A DNA stretch of 34,599 bases from Lysobacterales bacterium (GTDB lineage Bacteria > Pseudomonadota > Gammaproteobacteria > Xanthomonadales > Xanthomonadaceae). Each line of letters begins with the position of its first letter. The stretch's first letter is position 1. Location: assembly GCA_015655355.1 (NCBI GenBank), contig JAATFG010000073.1:1-34599 (forward strand). Reading direction: 5' to 3'. This document shows positions 15,499-24,832 of this stretch, in pieces. The translations under genes were made by a program, and so were the position numbers. Below the pieces are notes generated by a model. That model saw nothing but the letters and a program-made list of their open reading frames with translations, did no database searches and was not told where the DNA came from.

Positions 15499-16113
15499 AT
15501 GAACATCCTGCACATCGATTCCAGCATTCTCGGCGAACAATCCGTTTCCCGTTCTCTCACCTCTGCGGCCGTGGCACGGCTGCGTGCGCTGTCGCCGGAC
15601 GCGCGCGTGGTCTACCGCGACCTTGCCGCCAATCCCATCCCGCAATTCTCCGCAGCGCTGGTTGCCGCTGGCGCGACGCCACCGGAGCAACTGGACGAAC
15701 CAACCCGGCGCGACGCGGCGACACTGGGTGCGGTTCTGGAGGAATTGCTCGCGGCGGACGTCATCGTCGTCGGCGTGCCGATGTACAACTTCGGCATCCC
15801 CAGCCAGTTGAAATCGTGGCTGGATGCATTGGCCGTGCCGGGCAAGACCTTCAGTTACGACGAGAATGGCGCGAAAGGATTGCTCGGCGCCAAACGCTTC
15901 GTCATCGCCTCGGCACGCGGCGGGCTGTTCGGCGAAGACGGCCCTTACGCGGCATTGGAACATCAGGAAAGCTACCTGCGCAGCTTCCTCGGCTTCCTCG
16001 GCGTGACCCGCATCGAGATCGTCCGCGCCGAGGGCGTGCGCATCAGCCAGGCGCAGGCCGAAAGCGCCATTGCCGCCGCCCTGCAGGAGGCGAGTCAGTT
16101 GCAGCCCGCCTGA
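15499..16113 (+). CDS. azoR: FMN-dependent NADH:quinone/azo reductase
   Basis: A 204-residue flavodoxin-fold reductase that transfers two electrons from NADH to quinones or azo compounds, avoiding semiquinone radicals. Typical AzoR features are present: the N-terminal MNILHIDSSILGEQSVSR phosphate-binding region, VGVPMYNFGIPSQLKSWLDA (about residues 94-113), GKTFSY, and SARGGLFGE near the flavin. The start at 15499 matches the family N-terminus; the longer in-frame reading does not. It is divergent from the HxlR regulator. AATAAT about 40 bases upstream, with TTGATG before it, is a possible promoter. Confidence 0.93.
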   Translation: MNILHIDSSILGEQSVSRSLTSAAVARLRALSPDARVVYRDLAANPIPQFSAALVAAGATPPEQLDEPTRRDAATLGAVLEELLAADVIVVGVPMYNFGIPSQLKSWLDALAVPGKTFSYDENGAKGLLGAKRFVIASARGGLFGEDGPYAALEHQESYLRSFLGFLGVTRIEIVRAEGVRISQAQAESAIAAALQEASQLQPA

Positions 16114-16149
16114 CAAGCGTCAACGCTGAAGGCGTTGCACGCAGCGCCT

Positions 16150-16950
16150 TCAGCGCAATTCGAAACAGTCGGCATCCAGCATCGCCGGGAAATGCGCGCG
16201 GAATTCGGCCAGTTTCCGTGCCGAAACCGTCGTCGTCGCGATGTGTTCGCCGGCCGGCAATTCGAGCAACGGCTGGCCGAGGAAATCGATCACTGCACTG
16301 TCGCCGGCATATTCCAGGTTGTTGCCGTCGATGCCGGCGCGATTGACCGCCGCGACGTAGGCAAGATTTTCGATGGCGCGCGCACGCAGCAAGGTTTTCC
16401 ACGGATACGCGCGCACCGCCGGCCAATTGGCGACGAAGATCTGCAGATCGAAATCGAGCTGGTTCTCGCGTTCGACGTTGTAGCGGTTGCGGCAGAACAC
16501 CGGGAAACGCAGGTCGTAGCAGACCTGCGGATTGATCCGCCAGCCTTTCCAATCGACGCTCAGGCGATCATGTCCTGCCGCATAGCGTTTGTGTTCGTTG
16601 GCGTAGCGGAACAGATGGCGCTTGTCGTAGTGCTGCAATTCGCCGTCAGGCGTCGCCCACAACAGGCGGTTGAACACGCCGTCCGCGGTGCGCAACTGCA
16701 CGCTGCCCGTCACCGCCGCATCGAGTTTTTTCGCCTGCTCCGCGATCCACGCGACGGTCGGCCCGTCCATGCCTTCGGCCTTGTCGATGGCTTCGTTGGA
16801 GAACCCGCTGGTGAAGGTTTCCGGCAGGATCACGAGGTCGCTCTTGCCGGCCAGCGGCGCGATCAAGTCGCCGTAGTAATCGCGATTGCCGGCCGGATCG
16901 TGCCAGCGCGTGGCGCCTTGCGCCAGCGAGATGCGCAGTTCTTCCTGCAT
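16150..16950 (-). CDS. Omega-amidase of the nitrilase superfamily (YafV-like)
   Basis: A 266-residue carbon-nitrogen hydrolase. The catalytic triad is visible: Glu 44 in LPETF, Lys 110 in YDKRHLF, and Cys 144 in VCYDLRFP. The subgroup signatures [15 protein letters not shown] and [21 protein letters not shown] match YafV/Nit2-type omega-amidases. These hydrolyse 2-oxoglutaramate or 2-oxosuccinamate to the keto acid and ammonia. It lies 36 bp downstream of an aminotransferase on the same strand. That enzyme produces such amides when glutamine or asparagine is the amino donor, so the pair likely works together. Confidence 0.92.
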   Translation of the reverse strand: MQEELRISLAQGATRWHDPAGNRDYYGDLIAPLAGKSDLVILPETFTSGFSNEAIDKAEGMDGPTVAWIAEQAKKLDAAVTGSVQLRTADGVFNRLLWATPDGELQHYDKRHLFRYANEHKRYAAGHDRLSVDWKGWRINPQVCYDLRFPVFCRNRYNVERENQLDFDLQIFVANWPAVRAYPWKTLLRARAIENLAYVAAVNRAGIDGNNLEYAGDSAVIDFLGQPLLELPAGEHIATTTVSARKLAEFRAHFPAMLDADCFELR

Positions 16951-16963
16951 GTTCGTTCTCCAA

Positions 16964-16993
16964 TGGAGCCGCGGGCAAGCCCGCGACTACAAC
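16964..16993 (-). repeat. TGTAG-type extragenic palindrome, single copy
   Basis: On the minus strand, TTGTAGTCGCGGGCTTGCCC begins the element, which continues with a GCGG arm. The hairpin is CGCGGGC-TTG-CCCGCG. It is the same family as the pair at 2333-2434. The stop codon of the aminotransferase is the TAG of this element. Confidence 0.65.
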
Positions 16994-18135
16994 CTCTTCA
17001 AGCGTTCGATCGCCGCATCCAGCGTCTGCGGGTTCTTGGCGAAGCACAAGCGCACCAGACGCTGGCCTTCCGGCGCTTTTTCGTAGAACGGCGACAGCGG
17101 AATCGCGGTGACGCCATGCTCGATGGTCAGCCATTTGACGAACTCGGCGTCGGGCAGATCGCTGACCGCCGAGTAATCGACCAACTGGAAATAACCGCCG
17201 GCCACCGGCAGCGGCTTGAACTTGGTCTGCAGCAACTGCGCGCGGAATGCATCGCGCTTGGCCTGATAGAACGCGCCAAGCTGCTCGTCGTGTCCGGGCT
17301 CCTCGCGGATCATCGCCGCGAACGCGTGCTGCGCCGGGGCGAAGGTGCAGAACACGTTGTACTGGTGCACCTTGCGGAATTCCGCCGACAGCGCCGGCGG
17401 CGCGATGCAATAGCCGATCTTCCAGCCGGTGCAGTGGTAGGTCTTGCCGAAGCTCGACACGACGAAGGCGCGCGCGCGCAGTTCCGGCCAGCGCAGCACG
17501 CTTTCGTGGCGGCGGCCGTCGAACACGATGTGCTCGTACACTTCGTCCGCAAGCAGGAACACGTCGGTGCCGCGCAGGATGTCCTGCAGGGCGCGCATGT
17601 CGTCCGCGTCGAGCATCGCGCCGGTCGGGTTGTGCGGCGTGTTGATGACCAGCAGGCGCGTGGCCGGGGTGATCGCGGCCTTGAGCTTGGCCCAGTCCAC
17701 GCTGAAATCCGGCTCCAGCGCGACGTGCACCGCTTTCGCGTTGGCCATGTCGATCGCCGGCTCGTAGCTGTCGTAGCACGGGTCGAGCACGATCACTTCC
17801 TCGCCCGGCCGCACCACCGCCTGGACCACGTTGAACAACGCCTCGGTCGCGCCGCTGGTGACGGTCACTTCCGCATCGGCATCGACCTGCGCGGCGTACA
17901 CGCGCAGCGCCTTTCCGGCGATGGCCTGGCGCAGCGCCGGCACGCCGGTCATCGGCGCATATTGGTTGTGGCCGGCGCGCATCGCCGCGTCGAGTTCATC
18001 GACCAGCCGCTGCGGCACGGCGAAATCGGGAAAGCCCTGGCCGAGGTTGACCGCCTTGTGTTCGGCCGCCAGTTGCGACATCACGGTGAAGATGGTGGTG
18101 CCGACCTTCGGCAGCCGGGTCTGGGGCTGGGGCAT
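16987..18135 (-). CDS. PLP-dependent aminotransferase (methionine/glutamine transaminase type)
   Basis: A 382-residue class I aminotransferase. Key residues: NLGQGFPDF (about 30-38), TSGATEALF (93-101), NTPHNPTG (165-172), and the Schiff-base lysine in [16 protein letters not shown] (about Lys 231). This pattern matches YbdL and the kynurenine/glutamine transaminase group, which prefer methionine, glutamine or aromatic substrates. It may replenish methionine from its keto acid. It is paired with an omega-amidase downstream, which would make the reaction irreversible. The start is the canonical [16 protein letters not shown]. Its stop lies inside a palindromic repeat. Confidence 0.9.
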   Translation of the reverse strand: MPQPQTRLPKVGTTIFTVMSQLAAEHKAVNLGQGFPDFAVPQRLVDELDAAMRAGHNQYAPMTGVPALRQAIAGKALRVYAAQVDADAEVTVTSGATEALFNVVQAVVRPGEEVIVLDPCYDSYEPAIDMANAKAVHVALEPDFSVDWAKLKAAITPATRLLVINTPHNPTGAMLDADDMRALQDILRGTDVFLLADEVYEHIVFDGRRHESVLRWPELRARAFVVSSFGKTYHCTGWKIGYCIAPPALSAEFRKVHQYNVFCTFAPAQHAFAAMIREEPGHDEQLGAFYQAKRDAFRAQLLQTKFKPLPVAGGYFQLVDYSAVSDLPDAEFVKWLTIEHGVTAIPLSPFYEKAPEGQRLVRLCFAKNPQTLDAAIERLKRL

Positions 18136-18269
18136 CGCGGGAGACTCGTGGGGACGTTGCAGGCGCAAAGTGTACGCAAACTGCCGTGTCGCCGAGATGG
18201 CGATGCGCCATATGCGCGCGCAAACCGGTTTTGCGTCGAAGGTCGTGCGCCACGCCCGTGGCCAGCCGA

Positions 18270-18275
18270 TACAAT
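18270..18275 (+). promoter_or_regulatory. Probable -10 element of the ccm operon, leaderless layout
   Basis: TACAAT ends seven bases before the ccmA ATG, with no ribosome site, which fits a leaderless first gene. A -35 is not obvious. Confidence 0.45.
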
Positions 18276-18282
18276 CGCGACG

Positions 18283-18930
18283 ATGACCGCCGATGCCACG
18301 CACCGCACATTCCCGTTCGCCGCGACTCCCCTGCTCGCCGCCGACGGACTGGCGTTTTCGCGCAATGGCGAGCCGGTGTTCGGCCCGCTCGACCTGCACG
18401 TCGACGCCGGCGAAGCGCTGCTGATCCACGGTGCCAACGGCGCCGGCAAGACCAGCCTGCTGCGCGTGCTCGCCTGCCTGCTGCGCGCCGACGCGGGCCG
18501 GGTCGCGCGCGCCGCGACGCTTGCCTTCCTCGGCCACGCACCGGGGCTGAAGGCCGAACTTTCCGCGCGCGAAAACCTCATCGCGGCCTGTGGCATAGCT
18601 GGCCGGCGCGACGCACGCACGGTGTCCGCCGCGCTGGACACCGTCGGCCTCGGCGGCTACGACGATGCGCTGTTCCGCCAGCTTTCGGCCGGGCAGAAGA
18701 AGCGCCTCGCGCTGGCGCGGCTGTGGCTGTCGCCGGCGGCGCTGTGGCTGCTCGACGAGCCTTACGCCAATCTCGATCTCGACGGCATCGCACTCGTCAA
18801 CCAGCTGCTCGGCGAGCATCTCGATGCCGGCGGCGGCGTCCTGCTCAGCACCCACGGCGCGCAGGCCGCGCCGCCGGTGCGGCATCGGGTCTTCCCCCTT
18901 CCCCCGGCAAGCGGAGAACAGGCCGCGTGA
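18283..18930 (+). CDS. ccmA: Cytochrome c maturation ATPase CcmA
   Basis: A 215-residue ABC ATPase. With CcmB and CcmC it releases holo-CcmE (haem chaperone) for haem delivery to periplasmic apocytochromes. Walker A is GANGAGKTS (50-58), signature LSAGQ (134-138) and Walker B LWLLDEP (154-160), all intact. The last residues, [10 protein letters not shown], are encoded by CCCCCTTCCCCCGGCAAGCG-type sequence, look repeat-derived and are not family-like. It is the first gene of the ccm operon; ccmB follows within 2 bp. Confidence 0.95.
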   Translation: MTADATHRTFPFAATPLLAADGLAFSRNGEPVFGPLDLHVDAGEALLIHGANGAGKTSLLRVLACLLRADAGRVARAATLAFLGHAPGLKAELSARENLIAACGIAGRRDARTVSAALDTVGLGGYDDALFRQLSAGQKKRLALARLWLSPAALWLLDEPYANLDLDGIALVNQLLGEHLDAGGGVLLSTHGAQAAPPVRHRVFPLPPASGEQAA

Positions 18931-18932
18931 CA

Positions 18933-19616
18933 ATGCCCACGCCGACGCTCGCCGCTTCCGCGCGCGCGCTGCTGCGGCGCGATGCGCACCTGCTGTGGCG
19001 CCGCCGTGGCGATGCCGCGCAGCCGCTGCTGTTCGCCATGCTCGTCGTCGTGCTGTTCGCGTTGGCCGGCAATGGCGACAAAGCCGAGCTGGCGAGAATT
19101 TCGGCATCCGTGATCTGGGTCGCGGCACTGCTGTCCGGCCTGCTCGCGCTGGACAACCTGTTCCGCGGCGATGCCGAGGACGGCACCCTGGAACAATGGC
19201 TGCTTGCGCCGGTGCCGCTGGCCTGGCTGATCGCGCTGCGCGTGCTCGCGCATTGGCTGGCGACGACGCTGCCGCTGATCGTGTTCGCGCCGCTGCTCGG
19301 CGAATTGCTGTATTTGCCGCACGCATCGATCGCGCCGCTGCTGGTGTCGCTGTTGCTCGGCACGCCGCTTCTGGCCCTGCTCGGCGGCATCGTGGCCGCG
19401 CTCACCGTCGGCATGAAGCGCTCTGGTATCCTGCTGGCGTTGCTGGCGCTGCCGCTGTACGTGCCGGTGCTGGTGTTCGGCGCGGGAAGCGTGGCCGCGC
19501 GTGCGCAGGGGCTGGACGCCTCGGGCGCATGGCTGCTGCTCGGTGCCGGGCTGGCGCTGGCGCTGGTGCTCGCGCCGCTCGCCGCCGCCGCCGCGTTGCG
19601 CATCGCTCTGGATTGA
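18933..19616 (+). CDS. ccmB: Haem exporter membrane protein CcmB
   Basis: A 227-residue polytopic protein with about six membrane helices, the membrane partner of CcmA. Typical are RRRGDAAQPLLFAMLVVVLFAL at the first helix and DNLFRGDAEDGTLEQWLLAP in the first loop. The ATG at 18933 is used; an in-frame GTG at 18927 overlaps the ccmA stop and is possible. It stands between ccmA and ccmC with 8 bp to the latter, so translation is probably coupled. Confidence 0.94.
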   Translation: MPTPTLAASARALLRRDAHLLWRRRGDAAQPLLFAMLVVVLFALAGNGDKAELARISASVIWVAALLSGLLALDNLFRGDAEDGTLEQWLLAPVPLAWLIALRVLAHWLATTLPLIVFAPLLGELLYLPHASIAPLLVSLLLGTPLLALLGGIVAALTVGMKRSGILLALLALPLYVPVLVFGAGSVAARAQGLDASGAWLLLGAGLALALVLAPLAAAAALRIALD

Positions 19617-19624
19617 ATGCACGA

Positions 19625-20410
19625 ATGAACGCCCTGACCACCACGAGCCTGACGCGCTGGTTCCACAAACTCGCATCGCCGCCGTATTTCGATGCGTTCG
19701 CCGCGCGCTGGTCGCCGCGCTTCTTCATTGCCGCACTAATATTCTTCGCGTTCGGCCTGTGGCAGGGCCTGTTCGTAGTGCCGGCCGATTACCAGCAGGG
19801 TGATGCATTCCGCTTGTTCTTCGTGCACGTGCCGATGGCGATGCTGTCGCTGCTGGTGTTCATCGCGATGGCGGTTTATTCGGCGATCGCGCTGATCTGG
19901 CGGATCAAGCTGTGCGAAACCCTGGCGATGGCCTGCGCACCGACCGGCGCGCTGTTCACTGCGGTCACCCTGGTTACCGGTTCGATCTGGGGCAAGCCGA
20001 TGTGGGGCACGTGGTGGGACTGGGACCCGCGCCTGACGACGGAACTGATTTTGTTGTTCCTGTACCTCGGCGTGATCGCGCTGTACGCCGGCATCGAGGA
20101 TCGGCGCAACGCCGCGCGCGCCGCCGGCCTGCTCGCCATCGTCGGCGTGGTGATGGTGCCGATCATCAAGTATTCGGTGACCTGGTGGAATTCGCTGCAC
20201 CAGGGACAGACGATTTCGCTGTTCGGCCAGTCGAAGATCGACGCGAGCATGATCGCGCCGTTCTGGCTGATGTACGCGGGACTGAGTTGCTGGTTCGTCG
20301 CCTCGCTGCTGCAACGCGCGCGCCTCGACAACCTGCGCCGCGAGATGGACAAGGAATGGGCCAGACAACTTGCGCACAAGCAGTCCGCGCCATTGGAGAG
20401 CCGGTCATGA
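19625..20410 (+). CDS. ccmC: Haem handling protein CcmC
   Basis: A 261-residue inner membrane protein with six helices that loads haem onto CcmE. The tryptophan-rich WWD motif [12 protein letters not shown] is intact. The flanking periplasmic histidines expected as haem ligands are in FVHVPMAM and SLHQGQ. The N-terminal segment before the first helix is somewhat long. The stop overlaps the ccmD start as ATGA. Confidence 0.96.
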   Translation: MNALTTTSLTRWFHKLASPPYFDAFAARWSPRFFIAALIFFAFGLWQGLFVVPADYQQGDAFRLFFVHVPMAMLSLLVFIAMAVYSAIALIWRIKLCETLAMACAPTGALFTAVTLVTGSIWGKPMWGTWWDWDPRLTTELILLFLYLGVIALYAGIEDRRNAARAAGLLAIVGVVMVPIIKYSVTWWNSLHQGQTISLFGQSKIDASMIAPFWLMYAGLSCWFVASLLQRARLDNLRREMDKEWARQLAHKQSAPLESRS

Positions 20411-20559
20411 GCTATCTGCCCTATGTCGTCGCCGGCTACGCCGCCTTCGCCATCGCATTGGCGTGGGACTTCATCGCCCCGCGCCTGCAACTGCGCGGGC
20501 TGCTGCGCGCGATCCGCCTGCGCAGCGCGCGCAAGAACGCCAAGAACCGGAACCCATGA
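20407..20559 (+). CDS. ccmD: Haem exporter small subunit CcmD
   Basis: A 50-residue single-span protein (helix about residues 5-22) with a strongly basic cytoplasmic tail ([10 protein letters not shown]). It is the usual small stabiliser of the CcmC-CcmE complex. Sequence conservation is low, so the call rests on size, topology and position between ccmC and ccmE. It overlaps both neighbours with ATGA junctions. Confidence 0.9.
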   Translation: MSYLPYVVAGYAAFAIALAWDFIAPRLQLRGLLRAIRLRSARKNAKNRNP

Positions 20560-21062
20560 ACCCCACCCGCAAGCGCCGCCTGCTGCTCGTGTTCGCTTTG
20601 CTGCTTGCCGCGGGAATCGCCGCGACGCTGGTCGCGCTCGCGCTGCAGCACAACGCCACCTATCTGTACACGCCAAGCGAAGTGCTGCGCGGTGAGACCG
20701 CAAGACAGGCGCAATTCCGCCTCGGCGGCATGGTCCAGCACGGCTCGTTCCAGCGTGCTCAAGGCGCGCTCGAAGCGCATTTCCGCGTGACCGATGGCGA
20801 CGCGGCCTTGCCGGTGAGCTATACCGGCATCCTTCCCGACTTGTTTCGCGAGGACCAGGCGGTGATCGCCACCGGGAAGATGCTCGGCAACGTATTCGTC
20901 GCGACCCAGCTGTTGGCCAAGCACGACGAAACCTACATGCCGAAGGAAGTGGCGGACAAGATGCAGGCCGCGCACGTGAAGCACGGCGTGGCCCCCTCTC
21001 CTGTCGCCGCTGGCGCTGGCGCGACATCCTCTCCCGCGAAGGGAGAGGGGACAACGCAATGA
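20556..21062 (+). CDS. ccmE: Haem chaperone CcmE
   Basis: A 168-residue membrane-anchored periplasmic protein that carries haem covalently. It has one N-terminal helix (about 8-30) and an OB-fold. The haem-binding histidine 123 and Tyr 127 sit in [12 protein letters not shown]. After residue about 143 the tail [20 protein letters not shown] is encoded by a palindromic CCTCTCCC-GCGAA-GGGAGAGG element. It seems to be an added extragenic repeat rather than conserved protein. The stop overlaps the ccmF start. Confidence 0.95.
   Translation: MNPTRKRRLLLVFALLLAAGIAATLVALALQHNATYLYTPSEVLRGETARQAQFRLGGMVQHGSFQRAQGALEAHFRVTDGDAALPVSYTGILPDLFREDQAVIATGKMLGNVFVATQLLAKHDETYMPKEVADKMQAAHVKHGVAPSPVAAGAGATSSPAKGEGTTQ
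20992..21050. repeat. Palindromic repeat inside the 3' end of ccmE
   Basis: CCTCTCCC (21028-21035) and GGGAGAGG (21041-21048) are perfect arms. A further CCCCCTCTCC lies at the left end. It resembles the extragenic hairpin at 6143-6164 and is translated as the CcmE tail. Confidence 0.55.
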
Positions 21063-22981
21063 TTCCCGAACTCGGACAAATCGCCTTGCTGCTGGCGCTG
21101 CTGGTTGCCGCGCTGCAGGCCGTGCTGCCGCTGCTCGGCGCGCACAGGAACAAGCCGACGTGGATGCAGGTCGCGCGCCCGGCCGCGTTCGCGCAGCTGT
21201 TGTGCCTGCTGTGCGCGTTCGCCGCGCTGACGGTGAGCTTCGTGCAGCAGGATTTCTCGGTGAAGTACGTCGCCGACAATTCCAATTCGCTGCTGCCGCT
21301 GGTCTACCGCTTCACCGCGGTATGGGGCTCGCACGAAGGCTCGCTGCTGCTGTGGGCGCTGGTGCTGGCGTTGTGGAGCGCGGCGGTCGCCGAATTCTCG
21401 CGTGCCCTGCCCGACCCGGTGGTCGCGCGCGTGCTCGGGGTGATGGGCCTGGTCGCGGTCGGCTTCCTGTCGTTCCTGATCTTCACCAGCAATCCGTTCG
21501 CGCGCCTGCTGCCGGCGCCGGTCGAAGGCCGCGACTTGAATCCGCTGCTGCAGGATCCGGGCATGATCGCGCATCCGCCGATGCTGTACCTCGGCTACGT
21601 CGGTTTCAGCGTGCCGTTCGCGTTCGCCATCGCCGCGCTGCTGCAAGGCGAAATCGACGCGCGCTGGCTGCGCTGGACGCGGCCGTGGACCAACGCGGCG
21701 TGGGGCTTTTTGACCTGCGGCATCACCCTCGGCAGCTGGTGGGCGTACAAGGAACTGGGCTGGGGCGGCTGGTGGTTCTGGGACCCGGTCGAGAACGCCA
21801 GCTTCATGCCGTGGCTGGCCGGCACCGCGCTGCTGCATTCGCAGGCGGTGACCGAGAAGCGCGGCAGTTTTTCCGGCTGGACCTTGTTGCTGGCGATCGC
21901 CGCGTTCGCGCTGTCGCTGCTCGGCACCTTCCTCGTGCGCAGCGGGGTGATCACCAGCGTGCATTCCTTCGCCGCCGATCCGGCGCGCGGGCTGTTCATC
22001 CTCGTCTTCCTTTTCGTCGTGATCGGCGGTTCGCTGCTGCTGTATGCGCTGCGCGCGCCGGGCGGTGGCGGCAAACCGTTCGCCGCGTATTCGCGCGAGA
22101 CGCTGTTGCTGGGCAACAACCTGCTGCTGGCCTGCGCCTGCGCGATGGTGCTGCTCGGCACGTTGTATCCGCTGCTGGCCGATGCGCTGCACCTGGGCAA
22201 GATTTCGGTCGGCCCTCCCTATTTCGGCCTGCTGTTCTTCGTGCTGATGACGCCGCTGCTGCTGTTGCTGCCGTTCGGGCCGCTGGTGCGCTGGCAGCGC
22301 GAGCAGGATTTGCGCGTGGTCGCGATGCTGGCGCCGTGGCTGCTGATTGCGCTGGCCGCCGGCATCGCGTCCTTCGTTTTCGGCCATGCGCAAATACCGT
22401 GGAAAATCGCCCTCGGCGCGATCGCCGCGGCGTGGGTCGGTTTCGGCACGCTGCGCTTCGTCTGGTCGCGCTTCAAGGTCGCCGGCAAGAAGTTCACCGC
22501 GGAAATGCTCGGCATGTGCCTCGCCCATTCCGGCATCGCCGTGTTCGCGATCGGCGCGGTGTTCGGCGACGCGCAGGCGGTGCAGCACGAACTGGCGATG
22601 AAGCCCGGCGACAGCGCCGCGCTCGGCCGCGACCGCATCGTCTTCGATGGCGTCGGCGACAACGCAGGCCCGAACTACCAAGCGCATCGCGGCCAGTTCC
22701 GCCTGCTCGCTGCCGACAACGGCATGCTGGCCACGCTGCATCCCGAAAAACGCGAGTACGCCAGCGGCGGCCAGGTGATGACCGAAGCCGGCATCGACGC
22801 CAACCTCGTGCGCGACGTCTACGTCTCGCTCGGCGAAGACCTCGGCGGCGGCGCGTGGTCGCTGCGCGTGCAGGTCAAGCCGTTCGTGCGCTGGATCTGG
22901 ATCGGCGCGCTGCTGATGGCGCTCGGCGGCTTCGTCACCGCCTGCGACAAGCGCTTCCGCAAGCGCGAGAGCGCCGCATGA
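21059..22981 (+). CDS. ccmF: Cytochrome c haem lyase core subunit CcmF
   Basis: A 640-residue integral membrane protein of about 14-15 helices that ligates haem from CcmE to CXXCH motifs together with CcmH. The WWD region [20 protein letters not shown] is at about residues 232-251. The expected periplasmic histidines occur in [30 protein letters not shown] and SVHSFA. Length is normal. The ATG overlaps the ccmE stop, and the last codons overlap the next start (ATGA). Confidence 0.97.
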   Translation: MIPELGQIALLLALLVAALQAVLPLLGAHRNKPTWMQVARPAAFAQLLCLLCAFAALTVSFVQQDFSVKYVADNSNSLLPLVYRFTAVWGSHEGSLLLWALVLALWSAAVAEFSRALPDPVVARVLGVMGLVAVGFLSFLIFTSNPFARLLPAPVEGRDLNPLLQDPGMIAHPPMLYLGYVGFSVPFAFAIAALLQGEIDARWLRWTRPWTNAAWGFLTCGITLGSWWAYKELGWGGWWFWDPVENASFMPWLAGTALLHSQAVTEKRGSFSGWTLLLAIAAFALSLLGTFLVRSGVITSVHSFAADPARGLFILVFLFVVIGGSLLLYALRAPGGGGKPFAAYSRETLLLGNNLLLACACAMVLLGTLYPLLADALHLGKISVGPPYFGLLFFVLMTPLLLLLPFGPLVRWQREQDLRVVAMLAPWLLIALAAGIASFVFGHAQIPWKIALGAIAAAWVGFGTLRFVWSRFKVAGKKFTAEMLGMCLAHSGIAVFAIGAVFGDAQAVQHELAMKPGDSAALGRDRIVFDGVGDNAGPNYQAHRGQFRLLAADNGMLATLHPEKREYASGGQVMTEAGIDANLVRDVYVSLGEDLGGGAWSLRVQVKPFVRWIWIGALLMALGGFVTACDKRFRKRESAA

Positions 22982-23568
22982 GCGCGCGCATCGCCAACAA
23001 CCGGCTGCGCAATCTCGCCCTCGCCATCGGCGCGCTGGCGTTCGCGGCGTTGTTCGCCCTGCTGGCCTGGAGCGTGTGGCACAGCGACGACGCCGACCGC
23101 AAGGCGCTGCCCTCGACCCTGATCGGCCGGCCGGCGCCGCAGTTCGATTTGCCCTTGCTGCAAGACCCGCAGGACGCATCAGCGCGAAGCCGCCTGGAAA
23201 CCGGCGACCTGCGCGGCGCGCCGTTCGTGCTCAACGTGTGGGGCAGTTGGTGCGTGGAATGCCGCGTCGAGCAGCCGGCGCTGCTGCAACTCGCATCCGC
23301 GCAGCAGGTCAAACTGGTCGGCTACAACCTCAAGGACGAACCGGGCGACGCGCAGCATTGGCTGCGGCAGAACGGCAACCCTTACGGCGTGATCGTCAGC
23401 GACGTCGATGGCCATGCCGCGCTGGACTGGGGCATCTACGGCGCGCCGGAAACCTTCCTCGTCGATGGCGCCGGCATCGTGCGCTGGAAACACGTCGGCC
23501 CGCTCGACGCGGCCATCGTCGCCAGTGAACTGTTGCCGCAACTCGATGCGCTGGAGCGGGCGCGATGA
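22978..23568 (+). CDS. ccmG: Thiol:disulfide oxidoreductase CcmG/DsbE
   Basis: A 196-residue membrane-anchored thioredoxin-like protein with one N-terminal helix (about residues 11-33). It keeps apocytochrome c cysteines reduced before haem attachment. The active site WCVEC (Cys 92 and 95) is preceded by VLNVWGS. The conserved acidic-loop glutamates and the GAPETF cis-proline region are present. It sits between ccmF and ccmH, overlapping both by four bases. Confidence 0.95.
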   Translation: MSARIANNRLRNLALAIGALAFAALFALLAWSVWHSDDADRKALPSTLIGRPAPQFDLPLLQDPQDASARSRLETGDLRGAPFVLNVWGSWCVECRVEQPALLQLASAQQVKLVGYNLKDEPGDAQHWLRQNGNPYGVIVSDVDGHAALDWGIYGAPETFLVDGAGIVRWKHVGPLDAAIVASELLPQLDALERAR

Positions 23569-23993
23569 AAGCATTGCTCGCGATGTTGATGCTGCTCGCC
23601 GCCTTCGCCGCGCAGGCGCAAGTCGAAACGCCGGAACGCCTGCAGTTCCGCGACGCGGCCGAGGAAGCCCGTTTCCACGCGCTGGCCGCGGAACTGCGCT
23701 GCGTGATGTGCCAGGACCAGTCGATCGCCGATTCCAACGCGCAGATCGCCCGCGACCTGCGCCGCGAAGTGCTGGCGCAGATGCAGGCCGGGCGCAGCGA
23801 CGCGCAGATCAAGCAGTACCTGGTCGCGCGCTACGGCGAATTCGTGCTGTACCGGCCGCGGGTCGAAGCGCGCACCTGGCTGCTGTGGTTCGGGCCGGCG
23901 CTGTTGCTGCTGCTCGGCCTCGCGTTGCTGGTCCTGGTCGTGCGCCGACGCGGCGGCACCCGCATTCCCGCCGACGACGGACAGGAATGGTGA
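23565..23993 (+). CDS. ccmH: Cytochrome c maturation thioredoxin-like protein CcmH (CcmL type)
   Basis: A 142-residue protein with a signal peptide (about residues 1-18) and one C-terminal membrane helix (about 106-127). The redox motif LRCVMCQ (Cys 46 and 49) and QSIADSNAQIARDLRR are diagnostic. It is the short form, without the fused CcmI part seen in E. coli CcmH; that part is encoded by the next gene. Confidence 0.95.
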   Translation: MKALLAMLMLLAAFAAQAQVETPERLQFRDAAEEARFHALAAELRCVMCQDQSIADSNAQIARDLRREVLAQMQAGRSDAQIKQYLVARYGEFVLYRPRVEARTWLLWFGPALLLLLGLALLVLVVRRRGGTRIPADDGQEW

Positions 23994-24823
23994 TGACCGC
24001 TTTCATCGCTCTTGCCCTGGTCTTCGCCTTGCTCGTGTTCACCAGCGTGCTGTGGCCGCTGTGGCGCACTGCATGGAAATTCGCGCTGGCCCTGCTGCTG
24101 GCACTGTGCGTCGGCGCATTCGCGCTGTACGAAATCGTCGGCACGCCGAAAGCGCTCGATCCGCGCAATCGTGTTGCGCACGCGCAGGAGAACCCCGACC
24201 AACTGGTCGAAATCGCCTACCAGCGAATGATGGCCGACCCGCAACGCCATGCCGACGCGCAAACCGTCGCCCTGCTCGAACGCGCGCTGCAACTGGACCC
24301 ACGCAACCAGCGCGGTCGCTGGTTCTTCGGCGTCGTGCTGCGCCAGGCCGGACAGGCCGCGCAAGCCGCGGCGCTGTGGGAAACGCTGTTGTCCGACGTC
24401 GATGCGAACACCGCCGCGAGCCTGCGCACGCAGATCGACGCGGCGCGCAAGGATGCCGGCTTGCCAGCGTTGCCGGCGGACGCCGGCGCCAAACCGATCC
24501 TCGACATCACGCTCGATGCAACGCCCGCATTGCGCAAGCGCTTCGCCGGCGATGCAACGGTCTACGTGCTCGCCCGCGAGCCCGGCGGCGCGCCGATGCC
24601 GGTCGCGGTGCAAAAGCACGTGCTGTCCGAATTGCCGTTGCACGTCGCCCTGAGCGATGCCGACAGCCCGATGCCGACGCGCAGGCTTTCCTCGCTGCAG
24701 CAAGTCGAAGTGCTGGCGCGCATTTCCGCCAGCGGCGATGCGCTGCACGCCGATGCCGAAACCGTGCCGGTGCGAATCAGCATTCCGGACGACCAGCCGG
24801 TCAGTGTCACCCTCGGCAAGTAA
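23993..24823 (+). CDS. ccmI: Apocytochrome c chaperone CcmI (TPR protein)
   Basis: A 276-residue membrane protein: two N-terminal helices (about residues 3-22 and 29-47), then a TPR-type helical domain. An example is ALLERALQLDPRNQRGRWFFGVVLRQAGQ. The C-terminal periplasmic domain starts near DAGAKPILDITLD. It presents apocytochromes to the CcmFH ligase. The start overlaps the ccmH stop (TGATG-like); an in-frame ATG six bases earlier is possible. Last gene of the ccm operon. Its stop codon lies within a -10-like element of the next gene. Confidence 0.9.
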   Translation: MTAFIALALVFALLVFTSVLWPLWRTAWKFALALLLALCVGAFALYEIVGTPKALDPRNRVAHAQENPDQLVEIAYQRMMADPQRHADAQTVALLERALQLDPRNQRGRWFFGVVLRQAGQAAQAAALWETLLSDVDANTAASLRTQIDAARKDAGLPALPADAGAKPILDITLDATPALRKRFAGDATVYVLAREPGGAPMPVAVQKHVLSELPLHVALSDADSPMPTRRLSSLQQVEVLARISASGDALHADAETVPVRISIPDDQPVSVTLGK

Positions 24824-24826
24824 ACT
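24821..24826 (+). promoter_or_regulatory. Probable -10 element of the serine O-succinyltransferase gene
   Basis: TAAACT overlaps the ccmI stop codon and ends six bases (GGCGGC) before the ATG. No ribosome site is visible, so a leaderless transcript separate from the ccm operon is plausible. Confidence 0.45.
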
Positions 24827-24832
24827 GGCGGC

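Noticed and set aside
16135-18282. Long plus-strand open frame running into ccmA from the omega-amidase/aminotransferase region
   Set aside because: It is antisense to two well-identified genes and rich in Arg/His/Asp shadow sequence. Only the part from 18283 is CcmA.
20933-23179. Long minus-strand open frame opposite ccmE-ccmF-ccmG
   Set aside because: It is Gln/Arg/Ala-rich shadow sequence with no recognisable motif. The plus-strand ccm genes explain the DNA.
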